DNA from: Saccharicrinis sp041595375
GTDB taxonomy: Bacteria > Bacteroidota > Bacteroidia > Bacteroidales > Marinilabiliaceae
DNA length: 13,332 bases
Assembly: GCA_041595375.1 (NCBI GenBank)
Contig: JBFHKL010000094.1
Span: 1-13,332, forward strand
Reading direction: 5' to 3'
Shown here: one piece after another, positions 5,332-13,000 of the stretch
Layout of the letters: every line of letters starts with the position of its first letter
Position numbering within the stretch: position 1 is the first letter of the stretch
The notes under the pieces: generated by a model
The model's database searches: none
What the model saw: only the letters and a program-made list of their open reading frames with translations
What the model was told of the DNA's origin: nothing
Translations under genes and position numbers: made by a program

Positions 5332-5727
5332 ATGATTGGACGAGGAAAGAATCAACGCTATAAATTACAACATAAAAGAAAGGACAATTCACAGTATGGT
5401 GTTTGTAGCTGTCCAAGATGCCATTATTCTGTGACTCATAAACGCGGAGTCCCCTGCTCTACACTAAGCTGTCCTAGGTGCAACATTCCGCTCATAAGAC
5501 AAGCTATGCCTGAAAATATAAACATTCAACAGGTACCAGATAAATATACCAATACCTCAACTTTTCCTATAATTGATGCAGCCCTTTGTATTGGTTGCTC
5601 AGCATGTGTAAATAAATGCCCTTCACAAGCTATTATCCTGGAAGATGGGAAAGCAAAAATAACAACCTCAAACTGTAAAAACTGCAGACTATGTATAAGT
5701 ATTTGTCCGGTGGGAGCAATCTCATAA
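5332..5727 (+). CDS. 2[4Fe-4S] ferredoxin with N-terminal zinc-ribbon-like module
   Basis: 131 aa, cytoplasmic electron carrier or Fe-S scaffold. The N-terminal half has a six-cysteine module (C25, C27, C30, C42, C47, C50; CSCPRC...GVPC....CPRC) whose spacing equals that in the tail of the DUF134 regulator at 3702. The C-terminal half is a classical bacterial ferredoxin fold with two CxxCxxCxxxC motifs: C86/C89/C92/C96 and C115/C118/C121/C125, so two [4Fe-4S] clusters are expected. Residues 1-24 are basic and lack a signal peptide. It follows the terminator of the DUF5320 gene and begins a new unit that continues into the deformylase 61 bp downstream. Its redox partner is unknown; the context suggests cofactor maturation or the radical SAM protein encoded 2.6 kb downstream. 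Confidence 0.9.
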   Translation: MIGRGKNQRYKLQHKRKDNSQYGVCSCPRCHYSVTHKRGVPCSTLSCPRCNIPLIRQAMPENINIQQVPDKYTNTSTFPIIDAALCIGCSACVNKCPSQAIILEDGKAKITTSNCKNCRLCISICPVGAIS

Positions 5728-5788
5728 ACACACAAACTGATCGAATATCATCAAAAAGCATTTTCAATCAAGAATTATTTTTAACATT

Positions 5789-6337
5789 ATGGCTTTACAA
5801 ATTATAACCTATGGAGCTCCTATTCTTAGAAAAAAATCGAGTGAAATAACAAAAAATGACAATGTATCATTACTGGCAGAAGATTTATTTAGTGCTCTTA
5901 AAAAAGAGGGAGGATTAGGTCTTGCTGGGCCACAAGTCAACCTATCAAAACAAATTTTCATCATAGACACCTCACCTCTTGCAGAGGAAGATCCTTTAAT
6001 TCCTAAAGTCGAGATCGCTGTTATCAACCCTGAAATTGTATGGTCCAGCGAAGAAACAGCTTATTATAATGAAGGCTGCCTGAGCATACCTAATATTTAT
6101 GAAGATGTGTCACGACCTGAAACAATTGATGTACGATATTATGATATCAGCTTCAATCTAATAGAAGAAAGACTTGACGGGATAAAAGCCCGCATTTTTC
6201 AACACGAATATGACCACTTACAAGGAATTCTTTTCATTGATAGATTAAGCTCATTAAAGCGAAAACTATTGACCAGCAAGTTAAACAAAATAAAAAAAAG
6301 AGGTGAGCAATTATCCATCCGGAAACGAGCAAAATAA
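5789..6337 (+). CDS. def: Peptide deformylase, variant motif I
   Basis: 182 aa; removes the formyl group from the N-terminal Met of new proteins, using a bound divalent metal. All three family motifs are present: motif I GLGLAGPQ (42-49), motif II EGCLS (95-99, metal ligand C97) and motif III QHEYDH (138-143; metal ligands H139 and H143, catalytic E140). Motif I normally reads GxGLAAPQ; here the second Ala is Gly (G47). The C-terminal tail is Lys/Arg-rich (157-182), longer than the minimal core. It follows the ferredoxin by 61 bp without a terminator, so co-transcription is likely. Deformylases usually neighbour fmt, so a cluster with Fe-S genes is unusual, and this could be a second, specialised copy. 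The enzyme class is certain; a paralogue elsewhere cannot be seen from here. Confidence 0.92.
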   Translation: MALQIITYGAPILRKKSSEITKNDNVSLLAEDLFSALKKEGGLGLAGPQVNLSKQIFIIDTSPLAEEDPLIPKVEIAVINPEIVWSSEETAYYNEGCLSIPNIYEDVSRPETIDVRYYDISFNLIEERLDGIKARIFQHEYDHLQGILFIDRLSSLKRKLLTSKLNKIKKRGEQLSIRKRAK

Positions 6338-6420
6338 ATGGAATCAACATTTTTATGTTGGATAAGCAAGAAATTGTCAATCGTATATAAACGATAAGTC
6401 ATAAAACATTTGTTGAAAAG

Positions 6421-7014
6421 ATGAAACAGCTAAGCTTATTAGAAAAACAAGAATCACTTGACGTTCTTAATTACCAGATCAGAGATTGTGAAAAATGTCC
6501 ATTATCAGCTACTCGCATACATGCGCTTACTGGTGAAGGAAACATAAATGCTAGTGTTCTATTTGTTGCACTATCTCCTGGAGCCAAAGAAGATGCTGGA
6601 AATAAAATGTTCATTGGCCCATCAGGTCGGGTTTTCAATAAACTACTACAATCAGCCGGAATAGAAAGACAATCGATATATATGACTAATCTGATAAAAT
6701 GTATATTACCAAAGAATCGAAAACCTACATGGAAGGAAATTGAGCTATGCAGTTCCTTTTTAGATGACGAAATTTTAATTATTAAACCTCAAATCATCGT
6801 TCCCTTAGGTTATTACGCAACTCAGTCAATTTTAACAAAATACAATGTTGATCTTTCAAATAAAGAAATGAGTTTTAAAAATATAAACGGCAAATTATTG
6901 GTTTTGGATGAAATAAGAATATTTCCATTAACCCATCCATCCGCTCTGCTATATAACCCCTCTTTTGAAGCAGGAACCAGAGAAAAATACATAAAACTAA
7001 AATCCTTTTTATAA
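6421..7014 (+). CDS. Family-4-like [4Fe-4S] uracil-DNA glycosylase
   Basis: 197 aa, predicted to excise uracil from DNA at the first step of base-excision repair. The [4Fe-4S] ligands typical of family 4 are present: C23/C26 (CEKC) and C94/C110 (TNLIKC and ELC). Motif 1 is present in altered form, ALSPGAKED (50-58) where the family has GE(A/G)PGxxED. FIGPSGRVFNKLL (64-76) matches FVGxAGxLLD, and motif 2 is THPSALLYNP (171-180) with H172. It lies 83 bp after the deformylase, probably in the same transcript. The oddity is the loss of the conserved Glu before (A/G)PG, replaced by L51, which suggests changed activity or specificity, or a diverged structural paralogue. Superfamily membership is strong; exact substrate uncertain. 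Confidence 0.85.
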   Translation: MKQLSLLEKQESLDVLNYQIRDCEKCPLSATRIHALTGEGNINASVLFVALSPGAKEDAGNKMFIGPSGRVFNKLLQSAGIERQSIYMTNLIKCILPKNRKPTWKEIELCSSFLDDEILIIKPQIIVPLGYYATQSILTKYNVDLSNKEMSFKNINGKLLVLDEIRIFPLTHPSALLYNPSFEAGTREKYIKLKSFL

Positions 7015-7072
7015 AAACAATGGTAAATACAACAAATTATATTATTGTTATAAAATATTTACTCACTGTTTT
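7014..7072 (+). terminator. Imperfect A/T hairpin after the glycosylase gene
   Basis: Three consecutive pairing blocks, AAAACA/TGTTTT, GTAAATA/TATTTAC (7023-7029 with 7056-7062) and AACAA/TTGTT, stack with small internal loops and are followed by ATTTTA. It could weakly terminate or act as an RNA-processing hairpin between the glycosylase and the membrane-protein genes. The stem is A/T-rich, hence low confidence. Confidence 0.3.
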
Positions 7073-7090
7073 ATTTTAAAATGACGTATT

Positions 7091-7681
7091 ATGGAAGCTG
7101 AATTTTACGATTCCAATTGGTTTATTTATGGTTTACTACCTGGATTGATATTTATTTCGCGGGTAACAGATGTTACGATGGATACCCTTCGAATTGTTTT
7201 TATATCGAGAGGCAATAAAATAGTGGCCCCTATTCTTGGGTTTTTCGAAATCTTGATCTGGCTGGTAGCCATTACCCGGATTATGGCAAACCTAGATAAT
7301 TTCACAACTTATATCGCCTATGCTTTAGGTTTTGCTGTAGGGAATTATGTTGGCTTACTACTAGAAGAAAAACTAGCAATTGGCACACAACTCATCCGTA
7401 TTATTACGGCTACCGATGCAAGTCCCCTAATCAATAATCTTAGAACAAAAGGATTTAGGGCCACAGCAATTGATGCTGAAGGAAAAAATGGCTTAGTAAA
7501 TGTTATTTTCATCATAACCAAACGAAAAATAGTACGCGAAGTGATTGGTATTATAAACCACTTTAATCCCAAAGCATTTTATTCCATCGAAGATATTCGG
7601 TCGGTTAATATTAACAATACCGCCAATGTTTTAGATATAACAAATATCACGACTTCAAGATGGATGCGAAAAGGGAGGTAA
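7091..7681 (+). CDS. DUF5698/DUF2179 (UPF0316, YebE-type) membrane protein
   Basis: 196 aa inner-membrane protein. Three hydrophobic segments (about 11-29, 43-65 and 72-92) form the DUF5698 membrane part, containing the conserved SRVTDVTMDTLRIVFISRG signature between the first two. Residues 100-175 form the cytosolic DUF2179 domain, an alpha/beta fold with the IRIITATDASPLINNLR and GFRATAIDAEGKNG pattern of the family, resembling a PII-like ligand-binding domain. Function is unknown. A short tail (176-196) is extra. An ATG at 7081 is out of frame, so 7091 is the start; no clear ribosome binding site is seen. It lies 76 bp after the glycosylase gene on the same strand. The family assignment is good and the PII-like comparison is background knowledge. 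Confidence 0.88.
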   Translation: MEAEFYDSNWFIYGLLPGLIFISRVTDVTMDTLRIVFISRGNKIVAPILGFFEILIWLVAITRIMANLDNFTTYIAYALGFAVGNYVGLLLEEKLAIGTQLIRIITATDASPLINNLRTKGFRATAIDAEGKNGLVNVIFIITKRKIVREVIGIINHFNPKAFYSIEDIRSVNINNTANVLDITNITTSRWMRKGR

Positions 7682-7691
7682 TAGCTATTAC
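7678..7691. promoter_or_regulatory. 14-base palindrome GTAATAGCTATTAC
   Basis: A perfect dyad overlaps the stop codon of the membrane-protein gene, 179 bp upstream of the CGGC-domain gene. It may be an operator for a promoter in the 188-bp gap or chance. Confidence 0.3.
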
Positions 7692-7869
7692 AAATCAAAA
7701 TTCGTCTGTAATTTGTCTCACTTTTTAAGTCTCTTTGATGATCTATCGGCATTTTTTCCTCGCAGATTATTTGTTGATCAAAATAGAACAAACAATTATT
7801 TCGAATCACATTGGCACAGAAAGAGCTAAAATCATGCGTAAAAAGCATAGAAATTATAACTAAAGCAAT

Positions 7870-8319
7870 ATGATAAAATCAAAAAAAATAGGCATTATTA
7901 TTTGCGATCGGTATAGAAGTTGCGCCGGTGGAAAATGCTTTCGCTCAATGAAACATCATGAAGGAGCCTTTAGTATTTACGATAAAGACACCAACCTTGA
8001 CTTGGTGGGATATACGTCTTGCGTCGGTTGTCCGGGTGGAAATATTGAATATACACCTGAACAAATGATTAAAAATGAAGTGGAGGTAATTCACCTGGCC
8101 ACGGGACTTGTAGTAGGTTATCCTCCCTGCCCTCACATTGCCTATTTTAAAAAATTTATAACAGAAAAATTTAACATTCCTGTGATAGTTGGAACCCACC
8201 CCATACCACAGAAATATTTACTGACACATGAAAAACTCAACACCTGGAAAACTGCCGAATGGAAAGATTTAATAGCTCCTACTTTGACAAATGAAAAAAC
8301 AAGATTAGCATACGATTAA
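7870..8319 (+). CDS. CGGC-domain putative metal-binding protein
   Basis: 149 aa, cytoplasmic. It matches the CGGC-domain family over most of its length: the IGIIICDRYRSCAGGKCF start (C12, C18, C23), GAFSIYD...LVGYTSCVGCPGGN (C51 and C54), EVEVIHLATGLV (71-81), PPCPHI (C87) and IPVIVGTHP (103-111). The name-giving CGGC motif is CVGC here. Six cysteines clustered at strand ends suggest metal or Fe-S binding; no biochemical function is established for the family. Homologues often neighbour radical SAM or anaerobic redox genes. It is 11 bp upstream of the radical SAM gene, so the two are surely co-transcribed and probably act together. A promoter may lie in the 188-bp gap before it. Confidence 0.88.
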   Translation: MIKSKKIGIIICDRYRSCAGGKCFRSMKHHEGAFSIYDKDTNLDLVGYTSCVGCPGGNIEYTPEQMIKNEVEVIHLATGLVVGYPPCPHIAYFKKFITEKFNIPVIVGTHPIPQKYLLTHEKLNTWKTAEWKDLIAPTLTNEKTRLAYD

Positions 8320-8330
8320 ATTTTAAAAGA

Positions 8331-9269
8331 ATGTATAAACACCTTTTTGGACCCGTTCCCTCACGTAGATTAGGTATGTCGTTAGGGATTGATTTAATAC
8401 CTAAAAAAGTTTGTTCGCTAAACTGTGTTTACTGCGAAGTAGGCAAGAGTACAAAACTTACGCTTGACAGAATGGAGTACGTAAAATTCGATCATGTGAT
8501 TGCTGAATTAAAGGAATTTATGAGCAAGCAACCAAAAATCGATTACATTACATTTTCAGGTTCGGGCGAACCAACACTCAATAGCCGAATAGGTGATGTG
8601 CTGACTTTTGTTAAAACGAATTATCCTCACATAAAAACAGCCATTTTAACAAATGGCACCTTATTTTTTAACCCTAAATTAAGAGCTGAGCTTTTACAAG
8701 CCGATGTAATCCTACCCTCTTTAGATGCTGTTAGTCAGGAAGTTTTTGAACAAATAGACCGACCAGATTCTAACTTAAAAATAGAAACTTATATACAAGG
8801 GTTAATTGATTTAAGAAAAGAATATCAAGGAAAAATTTGGTTAGAGGTATTCTTATTAAAGGATTATAACGATTCTAAGGAGGAATTAGATCTGCTTAAA
8901 AATGCCATCCAGAAAATTAATCCCGATAGTATTCAATTAAACACACTCGATCGTCCAGGAACTGTTCCTGGTTTAATACCACTATCAAAAAGCGAATTAC
9001 AGGAAATTGTTAATTACTGGAACCTACCAAACGTCGAAATCATTGCAGCAGCTCAGGAACGAACATCCGTTGAATCTTATAGCGGCGATATTGAAACTGC
9101 TATTAAAGAAACCATAGCACGCCGTCCTTGTACACTTGATGATTTACATCGTTTTTTAGGAATACATGTGAATGAAATAAATAAATACTTAGGCACCTTA
9201 GAAGCCAATGAAATAATAAAAACAGTACAGCTTGAACGTGGTATATTTTATGAATTAAAGCATAAATAG
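8331..9269 (+). CDS. Radical SAM protein of COG0731 (TYW1/YfkA-like) type
   Basis: 312 aa, cytoplasmic. The N-terminus carries the family signature FGPVPSRRLGMSLGID (6-21), followed by the SAM/[4Fe-4S] motif CSLNCVYC (C28, C32, C35; CxxxCxxC). The glycine-rich SAM-binding motif FSGSGEPTL (75-83) and a TNGT strand end at about 106-109 complete the TIM-barrel pattern. The last 80 residues (ARRPCTLDDLHRFLGIHVNE...) look like a winged-helix domain with one extra Cys, an addition common in this subgroup. The generic Fe-S oxidoreductases in this COG have no assigned substrate. No intrinsic terminator was found immediately after the stop. The adjacent CGGC protein and the upstream ferredoxin are plausible electron or substrate partners. 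Radical SAM chemistry is secure; substrate unknown. Confidence 0.9.
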   Translation: MYKHLFGPVPSRRLGMSLGIDLIPKKVCSLNCVYCEVGKSTKLTLDRMEYVKFDHVIAELKEFMSKQPKIDYITFSGSGEPTLNSRIGDVLTFVKTNYPHIKTAILTNGTLFFNPKLRAELLQADVILPSLDAVSQEVFEQIDRPDSNLKIETYIQGLIDLRKEYQGKIWLEVFLLKDYNDSKEELDLLKNAIQKINPDSIQLNTLDRPGTVPGLIPLSKSELQEIVNYWNLPNVEIIAAAQERTSVESYSGDIETAIKETIARRPCTLDDLHRFLGIHVNEINKYLGTLEANEIIKTVQLERGIFYELKHK

Positions 9270-9348
9270 CTTATCCCCCAATAGGCATTAAAAGACTATT
9301 ACGTCATAAATTACAAAGTTCAAAAGCCTACTGAAAGCTCCATTTAAG

Positions 9349-9363
9349 AGCATTGGTAATGCT
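9349..9363 (+). terminator. Small hairpin AGCATT-GGT-AATGCT
   Basis: A six-base perfect stem with a three-base loop, 79 bp after the radical SAM stop, is followed by a T-containing but broken tract (GTTGATATAATTTT). It is a weak terminator candidate for the upstream unit. Confidence 0.3.
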
Positions 9364-9384
9364 GTTGATATAATTTTAAATTCA

Positions 9385-9435
9385 TTAATCCACAAGTAAA
9401 CATGTGTAAAACACGCATATTCACTTGCGGATTAA
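9385..9435. repeat. Long hairpin, 13-base arms
   Basis: TTAATCCACAAGT (9385-9397) pairs with ACTTGCGGATTAA (9423-9435) with one mismatch (a G-U pair on the minus-strand RNA); shorter pairs exist inside (TGT/ACA, ATG/CAT). No T-run follows. It could stabilise the 3' end of the radical SAM transcript or be part of a decayed insertion. Confidence 0.5.
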
Positions 9436-9453
9436 ATTAGAAAACAAAACCAT

Positions 9454-9520
9454 AGCCCACAATTATGTATTTTTCATACTTCTTTAGAAAGGTTCATTAA
9501 ACTAAAACTAATTGTGCGCT
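9454..9520 (+). terminator. Inverted repeat with 12-base arms, possible terminator
   Basis: AGCCCACAATTA (9454-9465) pairs with TAATTGTGCGCT (9509-9520) with one mismatch over a 43-base loop, and a TTGTATTTTTT tract follows. The long loop is unusual for a terminator; ends of a degenerate small mobile element are an alternative. Confidence 0.35.
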
Positions 9521-9578
9521 TTGTATTTTTTGAATAAGCTAATATTTAATTTGCCACGCCATGTCTTTTAAATACATA

Positions 9579-9707
9579 TCAGCTTTCGTAATTTTTATCC
9601 TGCGCTCCACTGATTATTTGTGAAACAATGCCCTTTGGGTTTGTCCATTTGGCTAACAAAACGCCAAATATTGAACTAAAATAGATACATAAAGTTATAC
9701 ATGAATC
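9579..9707 (-). pseudogene. Minus-strand coding-like scrap, unidentified
   Basis: On the minus strand a frame of 42 codons without ATG runs to a TGA at 9579-9581. It reads FGVLLAKWTNPKGIVSQ and then IISGAQDKNYES near its end, with residue use like a real protein C-terminus. An in-frame TAA at 9708-9710 cuts it upstream. It is most simply the tail of a lost gene. A dyad ATTTGGC/GCCAAAT (9647-9669) lies inside it. I cannot name the family. Confidence 0.35.
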
Positions 9708-9827
9708 TTATTTGGTTTATCGTACGAGTTTAAATACTTCTCTCTTCACAAAAAGCATGAGTACTCATATAAAAAAAACTCCTCTATGTTAGCATTATAA
9801 AAATATGATAGAAATATTTAGTTTTTT

Positions 9828-9841
9828 GTAAAATATTTTAC
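9828..9841. promoter_or_regulatory. 14-base palindrome GTAAAATATTTTAC
   Basis: A perfect dyad lies about 170 bp upstream of the tricorn gene and 10 bp before TATTTTTG (9852-9859), a full match to the Bacteroidota -7 element TAnnTTTG. The best TTTG for a -33 box (9825-9828) is 23 bp away, longer than ideal. A repressor site overlapping a promoter is possible. Confidence 0.35.
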
Positions 9842-9983
9842 CTTGGTTTATTATTTTTGACACAAGGGATAAACTTCCTTTAATTATACCTTGACTTATT
9901 ACAATTAGGAAATTTGCATAATGCGCATACTTTCAGTAGCATTCTACTTCAATTTTCTTGTAATTTCTACCTAAATATTGTAA

Positions 9984-9999
9984 AACAGGCTATATAGCC
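9984..9999 (+). promoter_or_regulatory. AACAGGCTAT motif, copy 3, fused to palindrome GGCTATATAGCC
   Basis: The third identical AACAGGCTAT (9984-9993) sits 19 bp before the tricorn ATG at 10013, and its end is part of a perfect 12-base palindrome (9988-9999). At copy 1 the corresponding sequence is a near-palindrome (GGCTATATGACC). Its position close to the start suggests a leader or operator role. Confidence 0.4.
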
Positions 10000-10012
10000 A
10001 TAAAAATAGAAA

Positions 10013-13000
10013 ATGTATCAAATGAAAAAAATTATTTTAATTGCATTGATGTTGGGATTCACCAAATTAGGGTTTTCTCAGGTTGATGCCCGATTGTTCC
10101 GATATCCGGACGTAAGTGAAACACAAATTACTTTTTCCTATGCAGGAGATATTTGGGTAGTTGCGAAAGATGGCGGGGTTGCTACAAAACTAAGTTCGCC
10201 TGCCGGAGAGGAAATTATGCCAAAATTCTCACCCGATGGAAAAACCATAGCTTTTAGTGGTAATTACAATGGTAATGTAGATGTATATACCATCCCTGTG
10301 ACGGGTGGATTGCCAGAACGTTTAACCTGGCACGGTAGTTTTGATAGGGTTGTTGACTGGCATCCCGATGGAAAACAAGTGCTTTTTGCTTCTCCTCGCG
10401 AGAGTGGGAAAAACCGTTGGAATCAGTTTTATTTAACCAGGGTTGAAACAGGGTTACCTGAGAAACTCCCCCTTGAATATGCCGAATTTGGTTCATTTTC
10501 GAAAGATGGAAATACCATTGTTTTTACTGATAAAACAAGAGTATTCCGTACATGGAAAAGATACGAAGGTGGCATGGCCCCTGATATTTGGATGATGAAT
10601 ATAGACACCAAAGAAGCAGAGAAAATTGCTATAAACAATGCTAACGACGAACTTCCTATGATAAAGGATAATAAGATTTATTTCCTATCAGACAGAGGAG
10701 TAGCTAAGCGTGCGAATCTTTGGGTTTACGATAACAATACTAAAGAAACAAAACAACTAACATACTATACCGATTACGATTTGCACTTCCCTTCCATGGG
10801 GCCCAAAGATATAGTATATGAAGCTGGTGGTAAACTTTATTTATACAACCTGGCCAACGACAAAAGTACAACTGTAGACATATCCTTAGTTACAGATCAG
10901 TTGTCCATGATTCCAAAGACCGAGAGCGTTACCGCAAATATTTCAAATTACTTTATTTCACACGATGCCAAACGCATTGCTGTAGAAGCTCGTGGTGAAA
11001 TATTTTCAGTTCCTGTGGAGCATGGATATACAGCCAATCTTACACAAACATCAGGAACAGCCGAACGTTATCCGGCATGGTCGCCAAACGGTAAATATCT
11101 TGCTTATTGGAGTGACCAATCCGGGGAATACCAATTGGTATTGCGTAACATGGAAAACGATACTCAAAACACACTAAGCCATTTTAAAAACGGTTACCGA
11201 TACAATATCATGTGGTCTCCTGATAGCAAGAAAATGGTATTTATCGATCAGGAATTGACTATTAAACTTCTTTTTATCGAGAGCAATGAAATTGTTATTG
11301 TCGATAGTTTACAAAGCGGAAATCAGTATACCACCGATAACTTCCTGGTCAATTGGGATAGTAATAGCGAATGGTTTACTTGGGCAGCCGATTACAAAAC
11401 CAACAACAATGTTATTGCCGTATACAATGTAAACAATCAGGAAAAGCACATTCTTACCAGTGGCTATTATAGCGATGCAGATCCTGTGTTCTCTGCAGAT
11501 GGTAAATATTTATTCTTTTCTACAGATAGAAATTTCACTCCTAAATATTCCAATTACCAGGGAACATGGATTTACAACAATCCTACTTTATTAGCAGCTA
11601 TACCCTTGACAAAAGATACAGAATCTCCTTTATTGGCCCGTAACGATACTGTAGAAATTGTAAAAGAGAAAGATAAGGAGGAGAAAGAAAATAATGCCAA
11701 GAAAAAGAAAGAGAAAGAAGAAGAACCTGATTCAGATGAAATAGATAAGTCCACTAAAATAGATTTCGAAGGCATTGAAGAGCGTATTGTTCTACTTCCC
11801 ATTAAAGCAGGAAACTATTATTCGTTGGAAACAGCCGATGGAAAGCTTCTTTACATGAGTAGAACAGAAGAAGATACCAGTTTAAAATATTATGACCTAA
11901 AAGAACGCGAAGAAAAGACAATTATATCAGGTATTTCCGGATATATGTTGGCTGCTAATGGTGAAAATATCCTGGTAGTACAAGGACCTAAAGCTGCTGT
12001 AATTAAGGTGTCTGAGAATCAGAAAATGGATAAAACTATTGATTTGAATAACATTCAAATGACAGTAAATCCAAAAGAAGAGTGGGCTCAGATTTATCGT
12101 GATGCCTGGCGTTTGGAACGCGACTTTTTCTACGACAAAAACATGCATGGTGTTGATTGGGATGGTGTATATCAACAATACTTACCCATACTTAAGCAAT
12201 GTGCAACACGTTGGGATGTAAACTTTGTCATTGGTGAGATGATTGGTGAAATGAATTCGTCACATGCCTACAAAGGTGGTGGTGATTTTGAGAGCGCCAA
12301 ACAAATGCCAATTGGATATTTAGGCGCCAACTTCAAATACGATAACGGACATTACAGAATTAGTCATATTATAACAGGAAGTCCCTGGGATGCTCAAACA
12401 CGCTCTCCATTAACCGAAGCTGGTGTAGATGTAATAGAAGGAGATTATTTACTGGCTATCAATGGCATTCCTGTTGACGTAAAAAAATCACCTTATGCTG
12501 CCTTTGAAAATCTTGCCGGAAAATCAGTTGAGCTTTTGATCAATGACAAACCTAATAACGAAGGAGCTCGAAAGGTTGTTGTAGAAACAATAAAAAATGA
12601 ATACCGCCTGCGTAACCTGGAATGGATAGAAAGTAAACGCAAACGTGTTGACGAAGCAACCAATGGTAAAGTAGGCTATATTTATGTACCAAACACCGGA
12701 TTAGATGGACAAAGTGAATTGGTGCGACAGTTTATGGGACAATGGACCAAACAGGCACTTATTATCGATGAACGATGGAATAGCGGAGGTCAAATTCCCG
12801 ACCGTTTCATAGAGCTTCTGAATCGTAAACCATTATCATACATTGCCGGACGCACAGGTGTGGATCGTCAGGTTCCTTATGTAGCGCATTTCGGACCTAA
12901 GGTAATGATGATTAACGGTTGGTCTGGTTCTGGTGGAGATGCTTTTCCCGATTACTTTCGTAAAGCCGGACTGGGTGAATTAATCGGAACCCGTACCTGG

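Larger units (their letters stand above)
9270..10012. other. Intergenic region rich in inverted repeats before the tricorn gene
   Basis: About 740 bp without a complete gene. In order it holds a small hairpin (9349-9363), a long hairpin (9385-9435), a second long-arm inverted repeat (9454-9520), a minus-strand coding-like scrap (9579-9707) containing a small dyad (9647-9669), a palindrome (9828-9841), a TAnnTTTG match (9852-9859) and the AACAGGCTAT motif with a palindrome (9984-9999). Confidence 0.5.

Noticed and set aside
6338..6420. Terminator between deformylase and glycosylase genes (ATCAACA...TGTTGGAT)
   Set aside because: The stem is short and mismatched and no T-run follows.
7945..8199. 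84-codon minus-strand frame
   Set aside because: Shadow of the CGGC-domain gene, whose motifs are clear.
11572..11802. Minus-strand Ser/Phe-rich frame
   Set aside because: Antisense of the Lys/Glu-rich linker of the tricorn gene; composition is fully explained by that.
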